This document shows positions 25,357 to 33,070 of a DNA stretch of 33,070 bases, one piece after another. The translations under genes were made by a program, and so were the position numbers. The notes beneath the pieces are model-generated. The model made no database searches. It was not told the DNA's origin and worked only from the letters and a program-made list of their open reading frames with translations. The DNA comes from a bacterium (lineage in GTDB: Bacteria > Hydrothermota > Hydrothermia > UBA1063), in NCBI GenBank assembly GCA_030019025.1, contig JASEFR010000017.1, forward strand, positions 5,117-38,186. Direction: 5' to 3'. Positions within the stretch are counted from its first letter, which is position 1. Each line of letters starts with the position of its first letter.

Positions 25357-25409
25357 ATTTTACCCCCTGAAGGGTGATGTATAGCCTGAGTTTATAGGAA
25401 TATTTAAAG

Positions 25410-25494
25410 TTTCGCCGTAAGGCGAAATCTGATTAGAAAAGGCGGCAAACTTGCGTCTACCGCCAGGTAACGGTATTTCCTCGTCCATCTAATC
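25410..25494 (-). promoter_or_regulatory. Possible structured 5' leader of the methyltransferase-ligase gene
   Basis: Within the leader, GATTAGA (25431-25437) pairs with TCTAATC (25488-25494). GGCGG (25441-25445) pairs with CCGCC (25460-25464), and TACCG (25458-25462) with CGGTA (25471-25475), the last two mutually exclusive. TTTCGCC/GGCGAAA (25410-25416, 25421-25427) is a tight hairpin with a GTAA loop. It resembles a switchable RNA but matches no riboswitch class I know. Confidence 0.3.
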
Positions 25495-25699
25495 CCCCGC
25501 CAATGTAAGTGCTTTATTATAATCTTCACCTTTTGAAAAAAAGCAAGTTTTACTTCCTGCGTTTTCCAGGCCTTTCAGCATGCTTATCATTCAAATTTTG
25601 AAAACTTCGTTTGTAACTTTTCCAAAATTTGACAAAAGCCGGCATTGTAAACAAAAATGTGTCAAGGGGAGGGAAAGCTCCTTTGGGGGAGAGATAAAA
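25495..25699. other. Intergenic with a long AT inverted repeat
   Basis: About 200 bases without a gene. TCAAATTTTG (25591-25600) and CAAAATTTGA (25623-25632) form a 10-bp inverted repeat extending by AAAA/TTTT with one bulge. It borders the transposase remnant and could be a leftover transposon end or a terminator-like hairpin. Confidence 0.35.
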
Positions 25700-26140
25700 A
25701 TGACTAACAGGTCAATCACAAAAAATTTTTAAGGGATAAAAGAAGAAATTTTAAGGGAGAAGCGAGCGGAATATTCAAGGGAGCATCAAGAGACAGAGAA
25801 GAACGGGGATTACACAGGAAATCCAAGGACGATAGTAGGAGAGATATACCGTGATATTTTTTACACGAAGGAAAAGATGTGGAAAACGATTATTCAGGGC
25901 TCTAAGGAACCAAAGATTAAAGAGAATAAAGATGATAATAAGCGATGATTCAAGAGAATTGAGAGAGGCGATAGGAGATGAATTTCCAGAGGCAAAGCAT
26001 CAATTATTCCGGTTTCATTTAAAGATAAATATAAACAACCGGGTAAGAAAAAGAGATTTGGGAAAAATACTATAAGACCTAAATGAAATAATCAAGGCCA
26101 ATGGAAATCGGAAGGAGAAAAGAAGTTAACAGAGTTCATA
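25700..26140 (+). pseudogene. Decayed IS256/Mutator-family transposase
   Basis: The plus strand reads EEILREKRAEYSREHQETEKN and TGNPRTIVGEIYRDIFYTKE, then after a frameshift LRNQRLKRIKMIISDDSREL, REAIGDEFPEAKHQLFRFHL and KININNRVRKRDLG. The 'SDDSRELREAI...FPEAKHQLFRFHLK' block is diagnostic for the catalytic core of IS256/Mutator transposases (the DD region and HLKRN-like helix). Large parts are missing, including the upstream DDE aspartate region and the C-terminal glutamate. Stop codons and shifts show it is dead. Terminal inverted repeats were not identified. Confidence 0.75.
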
Positions 26141-26159
26141 TTATCCACCGCTATACGTT

Positions 26160-26166
26160 GTTAGCT
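26160..26166 (+). other. GTTAGCT core site at the left end of the membrane-protein cassette
   Basis: GTTAGCT fits the integron R' consensus GTTRRRY, as does GTTAGGC at 27118-27124. On the minus strand this is AGCTAACAACGTATAGCGG, like the R'' arm of an attC that would follow the membrane-protein gene; its other half appears to be lost at the transposase remnant. Weak evidence on its own. Confidence 0.3.
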
Positions 26167-26174
26167 AATACCCA

Positions 26175-27002
26175 TCACTTTTTCTCCTTTGTGGATTCTA
26201 CCAGTTGTATCTTTTTAAAAGAAAGGATGAGAGCATAGATAGAGATAAAGACCAAGGGGAGATGTAACACTCCATTCCACCACAAAATATCGGGCTTAAT
26301 CAAAAAATTCTCTACCATATTCCAGAAACCAATGATTATTCCAGCGAGGCTTGTAACCCTAAGGGTTACGATATTAACCTTGGGATAATAAAAAGTGAGT
26401 ATTCCAAGATATACAGGCGTCATGGTACAAAAGGCTAAACCCGCTGGGTTTGTGAATAAATAAACAAGATTAAAATCAGGTTTCATTGATTCAAGGTTTA
26501 CTGGATACCAGAAGGCTAAAAATGCTAATGGGACAACCCAATATCTTGTAATAGGTAGTTTTTGAGGAGTGAAATTATTTTTATTAACAGATGCCTCCCA
26601 GAACCAGAAGATGGAAACAAGTATCATGAGGATGAAATTACCTGTCACCATTCCAAAACCATATTTATCGGTTATCGCGATACCTTGAAGAAATGCAAAA
26701 AGAAGATAATTAATACCAACATAAAAAGAAAAGATTCTGCCAATTCGATTTCCATACAAAATTAAAGCAAAAACTAAAATAATTGGAATAATTTTGAAAA
26801 CAGGATACAAAGGAGAGCAAAATCTAAGCAAGGAATTCTGGCGTATATGTCTTATAATTTCACCTATTTTAGAAGGATCAAATCCTTTTGTAACAATCGG
26901 TGGACTTATCGTTCCGACCAGAATAAAAAGAACTAAAAACCACCATTTACGAGTTATTAATTCAAGTGTCCCTTGAATTTTTTCAAGATTTTCTTTTTTC
27001 AT
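26175..27002 (-). CDS. Multi-spanning inner-membrane protein, unknown function
   Basis: A 275-residue protein, most of it transmembrane: about eight hydrophobic helices can be read, e.g. WWFLVLFILVGTISPP, IIPIILVFALILYG, YLLFAFLQGIAI, FILMILVSIFWFWE, WVVPLAFLAFWYPV and FISIYALILSFKK. No known transporter motif is recognised. ATG 27002 is chosen over a GTG at 27011 since GGGAGG sits 8 nt before it. The gene lies between two integron-like core sites (26160 and 27034-27124) on the minus strand, downstream of the type III operon, as one cassette would. It could be an accessory gene captured with the RM genes; its job is unknown. Confidence 0.6.
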   Translation of the reverse strand: MKKENLEKIQGTLELITRKWWFLVLFILVGTISPPIVTKGFDPSKIGEIIRHIRQNSLLRFCSPLYPVFKIIPIILVFALILYGNRIGRIFSFYVGINYLLFAFLQGIAITDKYGFGMVTGNFILMILVSIFWFWEASVNKNNFTPQKLPITRYWVVPLAFLAFWYPVNLESMKPDFNLVYLFTNPAGLAFCTMTPVYLGILTFYYPKVNIVTLRVTSLAGIIIGFWNMVENFLIKPDILWWNGVLHLPLVFISIYALILSFKKIQLVESTKEKK

Positions 27003-27033
27003 AATCTTCACCTCCCTTGATTAATCCGATTGC

Positions 27034-27124
27034 GTATAACATTTTGCGGACATACGAAGTCCCGACGATACTCGGGATTTGGGCGGAGGTGCGAAGCACC
27101 GTAGCCGTATGTCTGCTGTTAGGC
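27034..27124 (-). other. Integron attC-like recombination site at the end of res
   Basis: A 91-bp imperfect palindrome bounded by GTATAAC (close to RYYYAAC) and GTTAGGC (a perfect GTTRRRY). TAACA (27037-27041) pairs with TGTTA (27117-27121). After a TTTT bulge, GCGGACATACG (27046-27056) pairs with CGTATGTCTGC (27106-27116) with one G-T. The centre holds two more hairpins, TCCCGA/TCGGGA (27060-27065, 27072-27077) and GGTGC-GAA-GCACC (27088-27100). Extra-helical bases on one arm are typical of attC. The res stop codon (TAA) is part of the GCCTAAC core, as in many cassettes. No integrase gene is in the window. Confidence 0.5.
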
Positions 27125-29956
27125 GACATCAGCCGTATTGTCTCTCTCACAATCTTCAAGATAGAGTTTTCCACTCCAATCTTTCTCTCGTAAGTATAAA
27201 TATACCCATCTATTGTTAGTGGCTTTGCTCACAGCCTCGCACCACTTTAAAGCAGCGATATTCTTATCAGGAACCTGAATCTCCTCCCTTCCCTTGGTTT
27301 CAATAAGATAATACCCATGATTTGTTTTCACAATAAAATCTGGATAGAACTTCCTCCATTTCCTTTCTCTTGAATCATAATAGGTGATTTTTAATCCCAC
27401 TATATTTGGTATGTTTTTTATGAAGGATATTACATCATCAGCCATTGTTAAAAAGTTTACGAAATCAGCCTCCATATTATTATCCACTGGTGAGGAAGGA
27501 ATTCTTACCTCTTCATCGTCCTCATAAGCAATTCTAACAAATAAGCTCTTTTCTGAGTCAGCAAACTCTTTTGTCCAAGGAAAGCTATCAAGTTCCTCTA
27601 CCTTAATGACCTGCTTCAATTCCACCTCTGTTGAAAAAACGGGATTACTTATCAATGGTTTAGCAAACTCTATTATTTCCATTTTGATCTGCGAATACCA
27701 ACCCTTTACCGATAGAAATCTCAATACAGCATCATCTAATTCAACAGGTTCGTCAAAAAGCTTTTCTGAAATATAGTTCTCTAAAGCATTAAGAAGTAAA
27801 TTAAAAGAATTCGGGAGAGGTATTTCTTCCTGTAAATCTCTTGCTAGTTGAGTTAGTCGTATAATAGAAACATCATATGCCAATGCCTCTATCTCCCCTT
27901 CATCCAAGGTCTGCCCTTTCAAGTCAATAACCTCGTAGTCATATTTTTTCTTGAATTCATCAATTTCAGCTAGCTTATAAACATTTGATGGCAACTTTGA
28001 AAAGATCTCCTTTATAATAGCTTCAACATCTATATTCTCGTTGAAAGATAGAAATTCCGCTTTTGGGATCTCAAACTTCAATTCTTCTTCTGCTTCTATT
28101 CGAGGATTAAACGATACAAAGAACTCTTTTGGAGCTTCTGGAATTTTTATACCTTCAAGCCGTTCAAGGTCATCCAAAACCTTAATGAGATTGGGAGGCC
28201 CCACAACCTCCAAAATATTTACCCATTTTTCTACATTAACACCTTCTTCTGGAAAAAGTTTTCTTAATCCCCTCCCTATGACCTGCTCCGGCAGTATCTC
28301 CCTTTCAGAAGCATAAGATCTAAGCCCTAAAATCACTGTAACCGAGCGGACATCCCAACCTTCGTTCAGCATCATAACGCTGGATATAACCTCTATAGGG
28401 TTATAGGGATCATCAAGTTTCCTTACAAGCTCTACAGCAAGCTCCTTATCAATATCCCTTTCTTCACCGTTTATCCGAATCTTTGATACAATCTCCTTTC
28501 CTTTTTCTTTTAATCTTGTTTTCCATTCATCAAGTTCTGAATGAACAAGCATCATGTTTGATGAATCAATGTCAGGTTCTTCAAGCAGTTTTTCATAAAT
28601 TGCTTCTGCATTTGATATTTCATCTGCCATTATGAATAGAACAGATTTTCTTCCAAGTTCTCTTAATTTCTCTTTATGTTTTCTCCATCTATCTAAAGCA
28701 GCCTTTATGTAGGGTATAAAGTCGTCTATGCTAAAACCTTTTTTGATGGGTGGAGCATCATGGACTATAACCTTTGCTGGATATTTCACAATTCCAGTTT
28801 GCAATGCTTCTCTTAAAGAAAAATCTACAATTATCCACGGAAACAAAGCCCCTTTTTCATCCTTTGGGGTTGCAGTAAAATCAAGTTCCATAAAGATGCC
28901 TTTAGAGTGATTTGAAAGCATAGCCTCGTGTAAACTCCAGAGATAATTCTGCCAACTGCTTTCCTCCCTGTGTATGTGATGGGCTTCATCTTTCAGAATC
29001 ATAAGGTTAGGATAGTTATTTAGTATTTCCCACAGTTTAATCGATTTTGCTTTGTATGGTTCACTTCCAGGATAAGGAATATCAAACAATGGGGTTATAA
29101 TATCTTCTTCTTTCTTCCTTTTCTCTCTAAAACCTATCTGATGGATATTTGTTACAAATATCACGCTCTCATCATCCGGTGGCGGGAACCTATCAGCATC
29201 TGAAAACGTATCCCTTGTGATCACTTGAACTTTAAAATTTCTTTTCCACTCTTCCGGAATAAGGTGGAATTCCTCATATATTGATAAATCCTCAAGGTCT
29301 TTCCTTAGCCTGTCGTAAACTATTATGTTCGGCGCTACAAAAAGAAAGAATCTCGTGTATTTCTCTCTATCCTCATAAAGGTAGTTGAAAAATGACCATA
29401 CAGTTAGGAGAGCCATCGCAAGGGTTTTTCCTGAGCCTGTTGCCATTCTAAAAGCAAATCTTGGATATTTATCGTATTCTTCGTATCCTGAAAGTTTGAA
29501 AGCACCATATTCATTCAAAAGTTCACTAACTTTCGTGATTCCTTTAACTTCATATAAATAAATCAGCGTTTCAACAGCCTCCCGTTGGGAGAACCAGAAT
29601 ACTTTGTCTCTTGGCTGTTCAAACCAGAAATTAAGTAAATATCTCGTCGTATCAGTTACGTTCGGATATCCCTCCTCTCTCCATCTCTTGACTTCTAATC
29701 TTAAATTATTTACGCAGACAGCCTCCGATGGGAACCTTGCATAAGGATCCCCATTCTTTCTCTGCTCATTAGCCCATGCAATACCGTTTAAGATGTATTC
29801 TCTGAACTTCCTTTTAACATTATCAAGATATGGATCCTCAATTCTGATTTCCTTAGGATAAGGTTCAAGAATTGAATCAGGGTGGATGAAAGTTATGTCT
29901 GATGAGGGCTTTCTCACCTCAAATGTCATAACATCTTTTTTCTTTTTTCTTGACAT
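27119..29956 (-). CDS. res: Type III restriction enzyme Res subunit (SF2 helicase + PD-ExK nuclease)
   Basis: Res moves along DNA from its target and cuts when two complexes meet. The start at 29956 (945 aa) is preferred because AAGGGAGA lies just upstream and the longer frame (to 30082) would overlap the preceding gene by 124 nt. Motifs in order: FRMATGSGKT with Walker A at 171-178, then LKDEAHH (DEAH box), LDFTATP (motif III), VMMLNEGWDVRSV (motif V), QVIGRGLRK (motif VI). The nuclease domain near the C-terminus reads YPDFIVK...YYLIETKG, with D873, E886 and K888 of PD-ExK. It is the last gene of the operon, 2 nt after the PIN-TM gene, and its stop codon lies inside the attC-like site. Confidence 0.93.
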   Translation of the reverse strand: MSRKKKKDVMTFEVRKPSSDITFIHPDSILEPYPKEIRIEDPYLDNVKRKFREYILNGIAWANEQRKNGDPYARFPSEAVCVNNLRLEVKRWREEGYPNVTDTTRYLLNFWFEQPRDKVFWFSQREAVETLIYLYEVKGITKVSELLNEYGAFKLSGYEEYDKYPRFAFRMATGSGKTLAMALLTVWSFFNYLYEDREKYTRFFLFVAPNIIVYDRLRKDLEDLSIYEEFHLIPEEWKRNFKVQVITRDTFSDADRFPPPDDESVIFVTNIHQIGFREKRKKEEDIITPLFDIPYPGSEPYKAKSIKLWEILNNYPNLMILKDEAHHIHREESSWQNYLWSLHEAMLSNHSKGIFMELDFTATPKDEKGALFPWIIVDFSLREALQTGIVKYPAKVIVHDAPPIKKGFSIDDFIPYIKAALDRWRKHKEKLRELGRKSVLFIMADEISNAEAIYEKLLEEPDIDSSNMMLVHSELDEWKTRLKEKGKEIVSKIRINGEERDIDKELAVELVRKLDDPYNPIEVISSVMMLNEGWDVRSVTVILGLRSYASEREILPEQVIGRGLRKLFPEEGVNVEKWVNILEVVGPPNLIKVLDDLERLEGIKIPEAPKEFFVSFNPRIEAEEELKFEIPKAEFLSFNENIDVEAIIKEIFSKLPSNVYKLAEIDEFKKKYDYEVIDLKGQTLDEGEIEALAYDVSIIRLTQLARDLQEEIPLPNSFNLLLNALENYISEKLFDEPVELDDAVLRFLSVKGWYSQIKMEIIEFAKPLISNPVFSTEVELKQVIKVEELDSFPWTKEFADSEKSLFVRIAYEDDEEVRIPSSPVDNNMEADFVNFLTMADDVISFIKNIPNIVGLKITYYDSRERKWRKFYPDFIVKTNHGYYLIETKGREEIQVPDKNIAALKWCEAVSKATNNRWVYLYLREKDWSGKLYLEDCERDNTADVA

Positions 29957-29958
29957 TT

Positions 29959-31860
29959 TTATTCTCCCTTCAAAAATCCTTTTATTCTCTTCACAAGAAA
30001 CTGTTTGCTCTGTTTGACTGTTATTCCTAACGCTCCCAAAATAAATAAAATAACTGTGAAAACTATGCTGATAGCCTTCCATATCGTTCCCTTCAAAAGT
30101 AACGATAATACAAGTAAAATAATTCCAAGCGATAGACTAAACCAGATTATCATTGTGGCGTATTTTTGTGCTCTTCTAGAGAGTTTTTCTTCTCTTTCCT
30201 TCTCCTTTCTTTTCATTTGTTCTAGTTCTTCACGGGTTTTTTCGTGGCTCCGTCTTTCCTCTTCGTATTTCTGCGATGCTCTTTGTTCAATTTCCTGCAG
30301 AATTTCAATAGCTGTTTTAGGAGATATAGCTTCTGGATCACCCAAGTTTTTTTTATCTAAAAGTTCTCGCGCAATTTGAGAATCACGCAGAAGAATGAAA
30401 TCTTCCTCGGTTATATTTCCTTCTGTTAAAAGTTTTTTAATCTCTGAATACCACTTTTCCATAAATTCGCCACTGTCTCGTAGAATAGCCATAGACATTG
30501 AAATGAGAGTCATAGGCATTATTTCTTGAACCTTGACAGGATCATTAAGCCATACCATTGTACCCAAGAAAATATCAGTTATGCATGGTGGGATATAAAA
30601 ACCCCGCGGAGATTTTTCTTTATGAAATACACTAGAAGCATAGGCAAGACCGGCATTAGAAGTGATAAAGATACATTTTGCCTGTTTAAGATTAATTGGT
30701 TTACTTCCTTGCCAGAGCTGATATATAGCCGAAATTGATTGTACGTCTCTTTCTATTGTGAGTTCTTTTTCACAATACACAAAGCTAGGATTTTTCTCAT
30801 AAATTTCTCTTATATAATTTTTCAGCTTATTCCTATCTATGCTATATTCAGGCTTTTCTTGAGGAGTAAGTTCAATTTCTATACCTATATTTAACAAATT
30901 ATCTTTTAATTTATCACTAATCAATATAATATCGGATTGATGAAAACCTTTTTCTTTAAAATGCCTCAAGGACAAGCTTGCTTTTGACGGATCATACGCG
31001 GGGCTATCTATCCATTTATAACAGTCATCCAAAATATCCATTACTTCCTCATAAGTATGTTGAAAAATGCGAAGTTTAATTCCTTCCTCTTTCAATTTAT
31101 TTATAAAATTCTTATATATTTCTTTCATCTCTTCTCCTTCTCCACCTATAAGTCGCAAAATTATTCTTGTATCTAGATATACTTTTAGTCCTTTTAATTT
31201 AGTCTTTATTGCATTCTGATCGTATAAAATAATATTTGAAAGCAAATACCCTGTTGCAACATTTTGAAGGAGCGACCATCCATCCTTATCATTCTCGTAC
31301 ATATAAAGAATCACTCTGTTGACAATAAACAACTCTTCACGTTTTTCAGAAATTATCGTTCTTTTAAGAACATCTAAGCCTTCAATTTCGCTGGTAAGCG
31401 CGGATGGACCAAAACTATTTAAATAATTTATAAGAGCATTTTTTATTCGATCTTCTGTAATCGACTTTTGAGGGAAAATATTACTGGCGTGCGCTGCTAT
31501 TATTTTGATTAAATTATTAACGGAACGTTCGGCACTATTGACATTAAATACGTATTTACTAAGTTCTTCTTCTTTAATGTAATATGTATGTTGCGTTTTC
31601 TCTAAAAGTTTTCTTTTTCTAGCTCTATTTAACAATGATAAGAGTGGATGATAAGGAATCTTAAGACCAAATTCTTCTTCAATTTCTTTGGAAATACGAT
31701 TTACAAATTCAGAGGTTTCATCTATAGATGAATAATTTTTTCTTCTAAAAAATTCAGCTAAAAAGTAGAGATATATATCCAATAAATCCTTACCTTCCTT
31801 ATCCCATAGTACCTTAAGATACGCCAAACTTACCAAGGTTTTTTCTGATGCCTGCTCCAT
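29959..31860 (-). CDS. PIN-like nuclease with coiled coil and two C-terminal TM helices
   Basis: A 633-residue protein inserted between mod and res. Residues 65-110 look like a small helix-turn-helix-like segment (LKIPYHPLLSLLNRARKRKL). Residues about 222-440 resemble a PIN-like domain: GLKVYLDTRIILRL with D230, HTYEEVMDILDD with E271/E272, IERDVQSISAIYQL with D372, and CIFITSNAGLA with S401/N402, the four expected acidic/polar positions. A long coiled coil (about 520-565: QEIEQRASQKYEEERRSHEK, REELEQMKRKEKEREEKL) leads to two TM helices (571-589 and 594-613) and a basic tail. It suggests a membrane-anchored RNase or DNase effector. It lies 7 nt after mod and 2 nt before res. I know no named family for the whole protein. 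Confidence 0.6.
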   Translation of the reverse strand: MEQASEKTLVSLAYLKVLWDKEGKDLLDIYLYFLAEFFRRKNYSSIDETSEFVNRISKEIEEEFGLKIPYHPLLSLLNRARKRKLLEKTQHTYYIKEEELSKYVFNVNSAERSVNNLIKIIAAHASNIFPQKSITEDRIKNALINYLNSFGPSALTSEIEGLDVLKRTIISEKREELFIVNRVILYMYENDKDGWSLLQNVATGYLLSNIILYDQNAIKTKLKGLKVYLDTRIILRLIGGEGEEMKEIYKNFINKLKEEGIKLRIFQHTYEEVMDILDDCYKWIDSPAYDPSKASLSLRHFKEKGFHQSDIILISDKLKDNLLNIGIEIELTPQEKPEYSIDRNKLKNYIREIYEKNPSFVYCEKELTIERDVQSISAIYQLWQGSKPINLKQAKCIFITSNAGLAYASSVFHKEKSPRGFYIPPCITDIFLGTMVWLNDPVKVQEIMPMTLISMSMAILRDSGEFMEKWYSEIKKLLTEGNITEEDFILLRDSQIARELLDKKNLGDPEAISPKTAIEILQEIEQRASQKYEEERRSHEKTREELEQMKRKEKEREEKLSRRAQKYATMIIWFSLSLGIILLVLSLLLKGTIWKAISIVFTVILFILGALGITVKQSKQFLVKRIKGFLKGE

Positions 31861-31867
31861 CGTTTTT

Positions 31868-33070
31868 TCAACCCCTCACATTAACCATAATCTCCTTTGA
31901 AGTCTCTCCGCCAAATATGTCCGTTATCTTAACCACGACTCTGTAGGTTCCTGATCGCTCATAAGTATGGGTCGCCTTAACAATCACATTCCCTTCTCCA
32001 GGTTTTTTATCAAAACTTACAAAATCATGTTTGAAGACAGCCCCATCGTAATTCCAGTCTACAGCCCAGTAGTTTATGAGCGGAAGGAAATACTTCTGTC
32101 TTTCTTGGTCGCTTTTTGCTTCTTGAATTCTCTTTCTTATCTCCTCTTCAAGTTCCTCATAGCCGTGTGGAAGCTCCACCCAAAAGTCCTTAATTTCAAT
32201 TTCCACTTTTAGTCCGTCCTCCTTTACTTCAAGCCACACATACCCCGGCTCTATAAACCTCAGATGCTTCCTTACTTCCTCATCAAAGGCATATTCAAGC
32301 CTTGCAACCTTTGATAAATCAAGGTTGTATCTCTTCATAACTTCGTCAAGTTTTCCAATAGGTGGAATGTGCAAGAGCTTTAACTTAACATCCTGCATCT
32401 CCCATAAATCTTTGGCCCTCTCAAAAGTATCAGGTGCCCAGTCCCATCCGAGGATCACGAGAGTCCATCCATCTCTGTAGAAAGGTGTTTCTTTAAATTC
32501 CTTAATAACTTCGTGGATCTCAGCAGGTGTCACCGGAAAGTTCGCCTGACCAACATGAATTATTTCTCTCTCCTTCTCTCTTAAGCCGTGAAGATACTTA
32601 AATACTTGCCTCATCGGAGATGCCCCGTAAAGATTCAGAATCAGATTAATAACATCCACTCTGTTATACATCTTATCCGTCATGTAGTTTGCTATGGTCA
32701 CGTGGTAGAAAGGCCTTACAGGCTTTCTATAAAGGGGTCTTTTGCTCTCGTCCTCAACCTTTACGCCGAGTGCCATTGAATTCGCTATATCCAAAAGCCT
32801 CTTTCTCGTTACATGAATCGCATACTTTGACATATCACAGCATACCCATCTTCTTCCAAGTTTCTCAGCAACTGCCGCAAGAGTCCCAGACCCACAGAAG
32901 AAGTCAGCCACGATGTCGCCTTCGTTTGAAGATGCCAGAATAATGCGTTCAAGGAGCTTTTCGGGTTTTTGGGTGGGATAGTTTAAATTTTCCTCAGCAT
33001 TTGGCCTTAAATATGGTATCTCCCACCAATCTTCAGGGATTTTGCCTTCAGGGTGTATCTCCCTTACAAA
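31868..33070 (-). CDS. mod: Type III DNA methyltransferase Mod, C-terminal part (5' end outside window)
   Basis: Adenine methyltransferase and specificity subunit of the type III system. The 400 visible codons continue open past the window edge, so the gene starts to the right and the catalytic DPPY motif is not visible. Visible parts are YPTQKPEKLLERIILASSNE, the conserved Mod segment, and IVADFFCGSGTLAAVAEKLG, the SAM-binding motif I, then GRRWVCCDMSKYAIH. The middle (FKETPFYRDGWTLVILGWDW) belongs to the Mod C-terminal region. The last 60 residues (HDFVSFDKKPGEGNVIVKAT, ERSGTYRVVVKITDIFGGET) look like a PKD-type beta-sandwich, unusual for a cytoplasmic methylase. Mod is first in the mod-PIN/TM-res operon. 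Confidence 0.88.
   Translation of the reverse strand, partial: FVREIHPEGKIPEDWWEIPYLRPNAEENLNYPTQKPEKLLERIILASSNEGDIVADFFCGSGTLAAVAEKLGRRWVCCDMSKYAIHVTRKRLLDIANSMALGVKVEDESKRPLYRKPVRPFYHVTIANYMTDKMYNRVDVINLILNLYGASPMRQVFKYLHGLREKEREIIHVGQANFPVTPAEIHEVIKEFKETPFYRDGWTLVILGWDWAPDTFERAKDLWEMQDVKLKLLHIPPIGKLDEVMKRYNLDLSKVARLEYAFDEEVRKHLRFIEPGYVWLEVKEDGLKVEIEIKDFWVELPHGYEELEEEIRKRIQEAKSDQERQKYFLPLINYWAVDWNYDGAVFKHDFVSFDKKPGEGNVIVKATHTYERSGTYRVVVKITDIFGGETSKEIMVNVRG

Noticed and set aside
26175-27124. Calling the membrane protein and res a proven integron cassette array
   Set aside because: Only one complete attC-like site and one core are visible and no integrase is present; kept as a hypothesis in the findings only.
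29957-30082. Longer N-terminus for Res
   Set aside because: It would overlap the PIN-TM gene by over 120 nt, reads as antisense-like composition, and a good SD sits before the 29956 ATG.
1-33070. tRNA, rRNA or CRISPR arrays
   Set aside because: No T-loop GGTTCRANYC with a matching acceptor stem, no rRNA signature and no regularly spaced repeats of 25-40 bp were seen by eye on either strand.

Overview
The window looks like chromosomal DNA of an uncultured diderm (Gram-negative) bacterium. The evidence is an Lpt lipopolysaccharide-transport pair at the left end, several lipoproteins, and large secreted proteins ending in Por-secretion-like (T9SS-type) C-terminal tails. That mix resembles FCB-group or candidate-phylum relatives such as WOR-3/Hydrothermae; this assignment is inference, since no rRNA or other phylogenetic marker is present.

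Layout. (1) 1-13.9 kb is a mostly minus-strand envelope/secretion region: LptB, an OstA/LptA-like protein, a small lipoprotein, a surface N-acetylmuramoyl-alanine amidase with four repeats, a TolB-like propeller, a nitroreductase, a membrane sensor-like protein and a lamin-tail (LTD) surface protein, with one plus-strand sirtuin. It is littered with broken genes: an FtsX/MacB-type permease, an M23 peptidase, a lipoprotein split by a single amber codon, a GNAT acetyltransferase with its middle deleted, and the last ~55 codons of a secreted protein cut off at the edge of the next region. (2) 13.9-23.4 kb is a plus-strand type I restriction-modification island, visibly more GC-rich in its first 6 kb: hsdM, an AlbA_2/Schlafen-like ATP-binding regulator, a 35-codon mini-ORF, hsdS, a DUF262 (GmrSD-like) nuclease candidate, hsdR and a YgjP-like metallopeptidase. 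Most neighbours overlap by 4-17 nt. The HsdS is exceptional: its two target-recognition domains are the same sequence twice (427 bp, one mismatch). (3) 23.4-25.4 kb is a methyltransferase/D-Ala-D-Ala-ligase-like ATP-grasp fusion, followed by a leader with potential RNA structure and a decayed IS256/Mutator-type transposase. (4) 26.2-33.1 kb is a minus-strand AT-rich type III restriction-modification operon: mod (its 5' end lies outside the window), a PIN-like nuclease with coiled coil and two C-terminal transmembrane helices, then res. It is followed by a 91-bp element that looks like an integron attC site and by a multi-spanning membrane protein of unknown function.

Working together: the two restriction systems are probably independent acquisitions. 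Both carry extra nuclease or effector-like genes (DUF262 in one, PIN-TM in the other) inside the core RM gene order. The mod-PIN/TM-res arrangement and the twin-TRD HsdS are the strongest candidates for new biology here. The attC-like site at the end of res suggests that gene capture contributed to the right side of the window.
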